Source: Amylostereum areolatum (taxonomy: Eukaryota; Basidiomycota; Agaricomycetes; Russulales; Stereaceae). Taken from it: a stretch of 64,000 bases of DNA. The stretch is from the NCBI GenBank assembly GCA_012932865.1, contig SAXG01000096.1, forward strand, positions 1 to 64,000, read 5' to 3'. The notes under the pieces are model-generated. The model worked only from the letters and a program-made list of their open reading frames with translations, was not told the DNA's origin and did not search any database. This document shows positions 56,985 to 64,000 of the stretch, piece after piece. Within the stretch, counting starts at the first letter, position 1; every line of letters starts with the position of its first letter. The position numbers were made by a program, and so were the translations under genes.

Positions 56985-58432
56985 GGTCAGGAGTGCCGTA
57001 TGCAAGGGTCCGCGAGTCACTTTCCAAGTCCGGCTTCCACAGACACACTCTGCGAGATAGAACGGCCCATGGCAGCGTTACCGTGAGCCTGTCGAGCGCT
57101 GTCCGGGCCAAGTCTGGGCGCACACTCACCAGGACTCCATCTACGTTATTGAATAGAGGAGGCACCACAAGCCTTCCCATCTTGCGGGTTACCTAGAGAA
57201 AGGTCTGGCAACGGTTACGAGATGAATTGCCGTTCAATGTTCAATATTGCGTGTGGGCCCGTGGCACTAAGTGGGTGATAGAAAAAGGGACAAGGGACAA
57301 CAGACGACTCAAACATAGCCTACAGGCCCGCCCCTTAAGAGTGTCGTTCGGGGCCGGGGTCGGGAACAACCTTATTCGAGAGTCCGACGGATGCTGGGTG
57401 CGGGCCGAAAGCACGTGCGACCGAGCAACGTGCAACTTCCAAGTCCGCACTTTGACGAGTTTGTCGACCGTTTCGGAGGTGTATCCAATTCCATTCCATT
57501 CAAATCTTTAATCCTCTTCATTCATGTGTATGCTTTCATTCGCTCCGCTGCTACTGTTGCACAAACAATTGCGCGAATGTGAAAGCTAGTGGCAAGCTAG
57601 TGGATCACTCGGAGAGTTGGATGCGACTGTCGACTCAATGCCTCGGCGGACGGTGGTGGCATTCGGATAGGCTACCTGCCGAGGGAACAGCAGCCACTCA
57701 GCTGAGTACCCGGGCTTATCACTGTCTGGTCGTTCGTTGAATCAATTGCTCCCAGATACATACGTGCTTGATGCGTTGTGTTTGTGCGCATCATGTGGCG
57801 CTACAGAGCTCGTTATCATTCCCGTGGCTCAATATCGTGGCGGGCATGTCCCTGTCGATGGATCCATCTTTTAACACCACCGTTTGACGGTATAATTTCT
57901 CTCACTGTCTGCGCATTCGATCAGCTTTTGTATTGTTCCAGCTCACACCACAAGCGCACACTCTCGCGATCTCAAGCTCAAGGCCCAGGGCGGCGCTACA
58001 GCTTGGCTCGTGCACTGCCTATCGGTACTTCTCAAGTTCGCTGTCAGCGCCTTTGGGCCTCCCGGATTAGGGATATCTCACCGTTCTATTAAGTTAAATC
58101 TCGACACATGTAGACAGCCTCGTCGCTATCCCCAAAGACCGTGCTCGACTTCCAACTTCCCCGGTTTTCATCGTCGTCAGTGTCTTCTCCGTCCTAATGG
58201 GTCGAGTTTCGGAGCTAGGGTTATGAGATTATCTTCAGGAAAGGCTAGTAGATCTTCAAGGCGTTGCAGTTGAAAAAAACCACGGCTCGAAGGAATGTAT
58301 AGTATTACCAGATAGCGCAGGCGGCGCCTCGAACCGCCCACGATTTGGAGGCCCATCTAAGGTACAGCCTGGGGATGATGTGAATCACTTCTGAGCTGGT
58401 AGGTCGCGCGCCACATACCCTTTCGTTCAGAC
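56985..58432. other. Intergenic, no supported gene
   Basis: Divergent upstream region between the P450 and the membrane protein. Short frames only, no RNA gene recognised. Confidence 0.45.
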
Positions 58433-58438
58433 TATAAA
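58433..58438 (+). promoter_or_regulatory. TATA-like box of the membrane protein gene
   Basis: TATAAA about 86-91 nt upstream of the ATG at 58524. Confidence 0.45.
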
Positions 58439-58523
58439 GAACGCTTGTTGCGACACGACCTACAGGTCACAGGTCTGTCTATATCTTTTTCGGAACGCTA
58501 TCGGCATACCTTCCTGAAGTCCA

Positions 58524-60195
58524 ATGTCTTCTACGCCCAGTGCTTCTGTCGGCCCCCCTTCCCAGGAGGAAATTATCCATCTGTACGTGTTATTCTTCGA
58601 TCGAGTTTGCGTAGCTTAATGAACCCGCTTGTAGCCTCGCACCTATCGTATGCACCGAGTGAACTGGGTCCTTCTCGTCATCTAACCTCGTTGTGTAGTA
58701 CCTTGGCGCTCTCATGAGCTGGTTTCTCTTCGGTGTTGCCGCCGTGCAGCTTTGTGAGTGGCATGTGGTCTTCTCTTCTTTCGTCTTTCTCATGAAATAT
58801 GGACCCCAGACCTGTACCATGTGACTCCGTATGGAGATCGCAATATCATCAAAGTTTCAGGTGAGTTTCGCTCCGCACCACGAGGCTCGAGCGCGTATAG
58901 CGATGCTGACATTTTCCTCAGTGTACATCATATTTGCCCTCGATATCTTTCAGAGCGTAATCGGTCTCGACATGGGCTGGGGTGTTATGATTGCGGGATG
59001 GGGACAGGTCCAAGCTCTGACTTATCCCGGATGGACGTTTGCAGCTATCCCCGCTGTTTCCGGCATAGGTGAATACGCCTTCTCTCTATCGACCTTCGAA
59101 ATAGGGAGGGACATCGCTCATTGTTATACAAGTTGCTGCATGGGTTCAAACCTTCTATGCATGGCGCATCCATAAATTATCGCAATGGAAAATATTTCCC
59201 ATGTGCATTGTAGTGGTACGGCGTTCGTTCATCCTCTTGCTCGTCTGCTCACGAAATGCCACCTTAGCTCGCGTTTGCTCAAGCATCAGCCGCACTTTCT
59301 GTCGCAGTCGGAGTGCGTGATATATTCATTATCCTACACGTCTAGGCTAATATACCGTAGGCGGCTCCCCTCAAGGATGTGACTGGGCTTCACACCATTA
59401 CCGCCCGTATCTGTGTAAGTCACCAGTTCGAACAGACAGAGCGAAAATAACGAGCGAAACCAGGTTTGGTTGGGCGGCAGTGCACTTGTTGACTCTGTAA
59501 GCTCGTTCTACTATCCCAAGCTCGAAACGCAAACTGATCTATTTACCCTGTAGATAATCTCAATCGTGATGGTTTATCTAGTATGTCATAACGCACTTTG
59601 GCGGCATGTGGACGTTTAATGTGAATGTTTTTCAGCTGTTCTCTGTCAAGAAGAACTCGGTCAAGTTCGTCCACAGTGAGCGCAAGATCAATAGGCTTAT
59701 CCGTCTGTCCGTCGAAACGGGTATCGCAACCACTGCCACCGCCGTTTGTGATCTCGTTGTGTTTGTTGCTGCCATTAACGCCAATTATCACGCGTTCTTG
59801 TGAGCGGCCGTGATTTGCTTCCAACCTACCTGTTGTCTGACATATCATACCTAGCACTCTTCTCATGTGCAAAGGTTCTTGCCGTCTCTCCCCGCCATCT
59901 CCTGTAGCGCCGTGGCTCACTTGACTTCTTTGCCCCAGTCTACAGCAACGCGCTTTTGACGTCTCTCAACTCTCGCGCTGTACCGCATCAACAGCAAACA
60001 GTGGCTTTTGCGAGCTCCGCTCTCAAGGGTCTAGCCTCGCCATTGAGCTCTGCTACGCACTCTGTCGAGTCGAAGGGCTCGATGCCTACGGTCATTCACA
60101 TCACTTCCCAGAATGAGGTTTTCCGTGGTGACCCAGAGAAACAGGTTATTTCCTCGATCCCTATACCTATTTCTGAGCTCACAGTCTCGCTTTAG
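58524..60195 (+). CDS. Multi-pass membrane protein of the mushroom DUF6534 type (332 aa)
   Basis: Twelve exons: 58524-58586, 58699-58753, 58810-58860, 58922-59068, 59133-59215, 59268-59312, 59361-59414, 59464-59496, 59554-59580, 59636-59799, 59855-59874 and 59939-60195; 333 codons including the stop. The chain gives about seven hydrophobic segments: LGALMSWFLFGVAAVQLY, VYIIFALDIFQSVIG, FAAIPAVSGIVAAWVQTFYA, FPMCIVVLAFAQASAALSVA, ALVDSIISIVMVYLLFS, and TATAVCDLVVFVAAI. The end has the family-typical NALLTSLNSR followed by a soluble Ser/Thr tail. The order (first helix, helix-loop pairs, WVQTFYAWRI after the fourth, LNSR near the end) is that of the large mushroom family carrying DUF6534. Biochemical role unknown; the seven-helix layout recalls receptors, but that is inference. 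The first intron boundary (58587-58698) is the least certain. Confidence 0.8.
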
Positions 60196-61535
60196 AATAT
60201 TCGTGGAGATGATGACCAGTCGCAATACGGGCCTACAGAGGGTTTCAGTGTCTCCGCTTCCTGAAACTTTCTCACAAACCGCGCACGAATGTTCCTAAGT
60301 TAACTGATGACGCCAAATGAGCGCTGGACATGTCATTCGTAAACTGTTCGTGGGGAACGTGAAGGTTGGTCTATGATATTTATTTGGATTCCATTGTATG
60401 ATGTATTTATCTTGCGCTCGCTCGGTTGTATAAAAATCTCGCCAGTGTGTATTGAGTCAGTACTTCGTGAGTAGCTTCGCTTCATGTGCGGCGTACGCAA
60501 TGTCACCTTGCACGTTGCATGTTGAACCATACTTCAACAGTGATATCCGGCCGCCGCGTCCGGCGGCGCTACGAATTGAACCAGCCCTGTCATACACGCT
60601 CGAGACGATTGAGTGGACTTAAATCTGACGGCACTGGTCTTCATATAATCCAGACTGTTCTCCAGATGTTATTCCCATCAACCTGAATCGTGCGTGGGGG
60701 GTAACACTAGCGGGAAACGGCCATCGTGGTGATGTGAGAGGCCAACAAGAAGCCAATCCCGGGAGTTTGGACAAACAGGCCTGGCAGTTAGACGTTGCAG
60801 GATTACACAATCTGATGTGGTCAGCGTATGAAACGTCGATGGACTTACGGCAAAAGCCGCAAAATGCGAAATCGATGCCAGATCGCCTTGCCACTAAGTA
60901 GTCCGAGGAGACATCAGATTACAGGACCTCCCTGCGCAATCCCTGCGAGTCGGGCGCCGTTCGTCTTCAAGTTGTTTTCCTCAGGCTGTCAGATGCGTTC
61001 TCTAGAAGCTATATTGCGTCCGAGGTATCATGATATCGATAGTAGCGCGGCGGTTCCAGATATCGCACCATTGACTTGGACCCCGTCACAGCAACGAGTC
61101 CTTCACTCAGGTTCCTACAAGCCTTCCCATTCAAAGTAACATCACTCACACGAGATCGATATTCAGAGTGCGCCGGACATATACTAGGTTCCCGCCCTAG
61201 TATCCATCCAATAGTGCCCAACTCACACGCAAGTTCCTAGAAAGTTCGGATGCATACAGTCTCTGTAGGTGCCTTAAGTTCGCCGTCTGTGCATCCATTG
61301 TGCCATCATCAACGTGCACTGTGCTGCTTCCAACTGATCATCCGCGCTCATATCTCAATGCGAAAAGGTTCATGGGTGAGATCATGGTAGCACTTACGGC
61401 GGCCTTTGCGCACGAGCTTCCAATACAGGCTAACCACAAGGAAACCGGGTGGCACTTAGACTTAGGAAGATCGAGTCTGCTAGGATAAAGGGGCTGGATC
61501 ACTTTCGTATAGCCCTACCATCACCCGTCCACGCA
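60196..61535. other. Intergenic, no supported gene
   Basis: Only short frames on both strands; no RNA gene or repeat recognised. Confidence 0.45.
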
Positions 61536-61541
61536 TATAAA
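61536..61541 (+). promoter_or_regulatory. TATA box of the O-methyltransferase gene
   Basis: CATATAAACG places TATAAA 68-73 nt before the ATG at 61609. Confidence 0.5.
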
Positions 61542-61608
61542 CGACATGCGCCTGCGCACCCTCCTACAACGTCATTCTCGTCCAGCAACGCCCCCACCAA
61601 CAAACACC

Positions 61609-63678
61609 ATGAGTCAGCCCGGTAAGTTATCTTGTCAATCGCGGATGGAGCGCTGGTCTAATCTTTGCTCAAAGATAGGTATGTTACCATGCCGTGTGAG
61701 ATAGGTTACACAAGGGATACGGCTCACTGATCTCTCAGCATTCCCCGCGACGGTCTTGCGGAGCTCAAGGCATTGTCTAGCATCATTAACACATCCATAG
61801 AAAAAATCGAGAGCAACTTAAAGACCAGCAAACTCCAGTTTCCGTCCATCTATACGCCGTTCACTTTCGAGTCGGAAGCTCCTCGCGCGGTCCCGGAGAT
61901 ACGGGATGCATCTGCCCTGATTGCTTCAGCGGCGGCTCAGATGATAGCAACGGTCCGCCCGCCTCCTGCGTCTGTCTGTACCTCAGCGATGCTGGTGAGC
62001 TATACGTCCGTTGGCGTTGTACTGTCGTTGATTTCTTGCACGTCCACAGTTTAGCATGCCCGCGGCTTTGAACGTCGTGTCGGAGGCCCACGTCGCAGAG
62101 GTTCTTCACAACGCCGGGTCCAAAGTGTGTCAATTGCTTCGTCTATTATCTCGTTTAGAGCGCTCATAGATATCATAGGGAATGCACATCAGTGATATCG
62201 CTCGTCCCAGCGGCGTCGACCCGGACAAGCTTTGTGAGTTTATCGCTTCTGTCGTCTCGGCGATCTTAGTGACGTGAAACCTGCCATAAAAAGCGCGCAT
62301 ACTTCGACTCCTGGTCACCAACCATATCTTCATCGAGGTCTCGCCGGACCATTTCGCCCACAACAGAGTATCGTCGGTTCTCGACAGCGGCAAGTCCGTC
62401 GACGAGATCTTGAAAGAGTGCGCCTTTTTCTGCATCTGAGATTATCCTCGTCTAACTCATTCCAATAGTCCCAAGAACAAGCACCACGGAACGCTGGGAA
62501 TCGCAGCCGCGGTTGGCCACTTGTACGTTTATGTTCTCATGGTGCGACCCTTGCGATATTTACATCTATCTTCAGCGCAGACGAAGTCATGAGGTCGATG
62601 TCCTTCCTATCCGACCATGTCCTGGATCCTGTCTCGGGCCACTCGAACGATATATCTGACCTTCCTTTCAACCGCGCTTTCGATTGCAAGGGCACGCTTC
62701 TCTGGAAATGGTACGACGACCCTTCCCAGCAACACCGTATGGCCAGGTTTGGGTTTACAATGGACGGGATCAAAAACATGGCCCCGGAAAACGCTATAGT
62801 CGAGGGTATTATCTTTCCCTCCCGACGTGGAAACGTCGATGATGGTTCTAACCGAGTACGAACAGGGGTCGACTGGAAGGGTCTAGGCGAAAGCGCGTTG
62901 GTGGTCGACGTTGGCGGCGGAATCGGCTCGCAATGCCTAACTCTGGCACGGAACTGCCCCAACCTGAAGTTCATCGTTCAGGATCGCGACGTAGTCCTGA
63001 AGGTGGCGACCAAGGTTCGCACATACCTCTGATCTCCATCCGAGTCCCGTTCGCTAAGGTGACTCGTCTCCAAGTTTTGGAACGACGAGATGCCAGGCGC
63101 CTTGGCCTCTGGGAAGGTGACGCTTCAAGGTGAGTACGGCCTTCATCTTTCCATCGCAGAGCTCGCTGATGTTTTCTTTCCGTTCAGTTCACAACTTTCT
63201 TGAGGCGCAGCCGGTGAAGGATGCCGACGCGTTCCTCGTCCGGATGATCATGCACGACTACCCTGATGACACCTGCCTTGCGATCCTTCGCCACTTGCGC
63301 GCGTCCGCCAAGCCGTCCACTCAACTCGTCATAGTGGACAACATTATCGCGTACGCGTGCGAAGAACCGGCTGCCCAAGAAATCCCAGGCGCCACGCTGC
63401 CTTTGCCTCCCGCGCCCTTGCTCGCGAACCTCGGAGAAGCTAACGTGGTCCCCTACCTCATGGATGTTGAGGTACGATACTATCTCTTCGATAAACGGAC
63501 TAATACGCTGACTTTCCACCTTCACCCAAATCAGATGATGGGCATGACGGGAGGTTGGGAGCGCACCCTTACCCAGTTCCGTACTCTGCTGCAGAAGGCG
63601 GGATGGAAGGTCGTTCGCGTGCATCACGGCCTGCCCTTCGTCCTGAGTCACCAGAAGGTGATTGCTGTTCCTACGTAA
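61609..63678 (+). CDS. SAM-dependent O-methyltransferase (480 aa)
   Basis: Transfers a methyl group from S-adenosylmethionine to a hydroxyl on a small molecule; fungal homologues act in secondary metabolism. Twelve exons: 61609-61621, 61675-61678, 61739-61994, 62050-62124, 62179-62233, 62294-62417, 62469-62522, 62576-62805, 62866-63014, 63075-63129, 63188-63471 and 63535-63678; 481 codons including the stop. The N-terminal half is the helical dimerisation region (HISDIARPSGVDPDKL, RILRLLVTNHIFIEV, the winged-helix pattern). The SAM loop is VVDVGGGIG at 283-291. The catalytic His is probably His361 in RMIMHDYPDD. The C-terminus (LQKAGWKVVRVHH) is the usual last strand. Exon 2 would be only 4 nt (ATAG); it is needed to keep frame between exon 1 and exon 3. 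A different first exon is the alternative. Otherwise intact. Confidence 0.9.
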
Positions 63679-64000
63679 ACCGCAGTGAGCACGGGCAGGC
63701 GAATGTTGTACTGTATCGTCTCTTCGTGGTGGCACGGGAGTGTGCCGCTTTATGCATTTTTTTCGGGATGCGTCATCACGGTTCCTCAGTGTTCGAGCAT
63801 TGTGAGGAATTCCTCGGCTTACTTATGTTACGATGGGACCGCGGTCGAGCAATCTCGCCAGACCTTCCTGCGGCGGGCCGGTACTCCCACTGCGGCGAAC
63901 GGCGAGATTACTCCCGGGGAGAATCTACGTAGAATGAACAGATTCCCTCCTGATTCTCACCATATCCTGGATAGATTCTCTACCAGGGAGAATTTGCAGA
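63679..64000. other. 3' flank with GGGAGAAT repeats at the window end
   Basis: No gene. The last 110 bases repeat GGGAGAATCT-like words in both orientations (63911, 63945, 63970, 63985), possibly the edge of a repeat that continues outside the window. Confidence 0.45.

Noticed and set aside
58317..58345. GGCGGTTCGAGG on the minus strand as a tRNA T-loop
   Set aside because: No matching acceptor, D or anticodon arms could be found around it.
1..64000. CRISPR arrays, bacterial operons, ribosomal RNA and tRNA genes
   Set aside because: No regularly spaced repeats, no Shine-Dalgarno organised genes and no sequence that folds convincingly as tRNA or matches rRNA was seen; the genome is eukaryotic.

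Overview
The window is nuclear DNA from a basidiomycete fungus, most likely an Agaricomycete. The evidence is intron-dense genes with 48-80 nt GT-AG introns, a chitin synthase fused to a myosin-like motor, the BTB, F-box and WD40 families typical of mushroom genomes, a multi-pass membrane protein of the mushroom DUF6534 type, and a Tnp2-type DNA transposon. I cannot name the species. Exon coordinates were derived by hand from splice sites and reading frame. Where I state an exon sum, it closes to a whole number of codons.

Left part (1-17 kb): the 3' part of a coiled-coil gene built from repeated exon-intron units (1-2655), a large unknown protein (3846-7030), a WD40 protein with a C-terminal membrane segment (8742-10723), a degenerate unknown locus (about 11.7-13.1 kb), a fragment of the TOM1 ubiquitin ligase (13615-14289) and a BTB protein on the minus strand (15883-16925).

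Middle part (17-43 kb) is a gene graveyard. It holds two tandem decayed copies of elongation factor 2, the first interrupted by a piece of a flavin monooxygenase. An AT-richer Tnp2-type transposase gene (25725-29906) and a COX17-like gene that has lost structural cysteines follow. Next come, head to tail on the plus strand, fragments of RNA polymerase III subunit RPC1, TOM1, fatty acid synthase and a truncated UDP-glucose dehydrogenase whose active-site Cys is Tyr. All are pieces of conserved housekeeping genes, and several keep their introns, so they are DNA-level copies and not retrocopies. A 636-bp long-inverted-repeat element (42580-43215) closes this zone.

Right part (43.9-63.7 kb) is dense with apparently intact genes: an F-box protein (minus), the PP2A activator PTPA, a 1928-aa myosin-motor chitin synthase, an 11-exon cytochrome P450 (minus), a 12-exon multi-pass membrane protein and a 480-aa O-methyltransferase. 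The P450 and methyltransferase lie within 9 kb of each other and could belong to one small metabolic locus. The chitin synthase and PTPA are core cell-wall and signalling functions. The contrast between this region and the middle zone of fragments is the main feature of the window.
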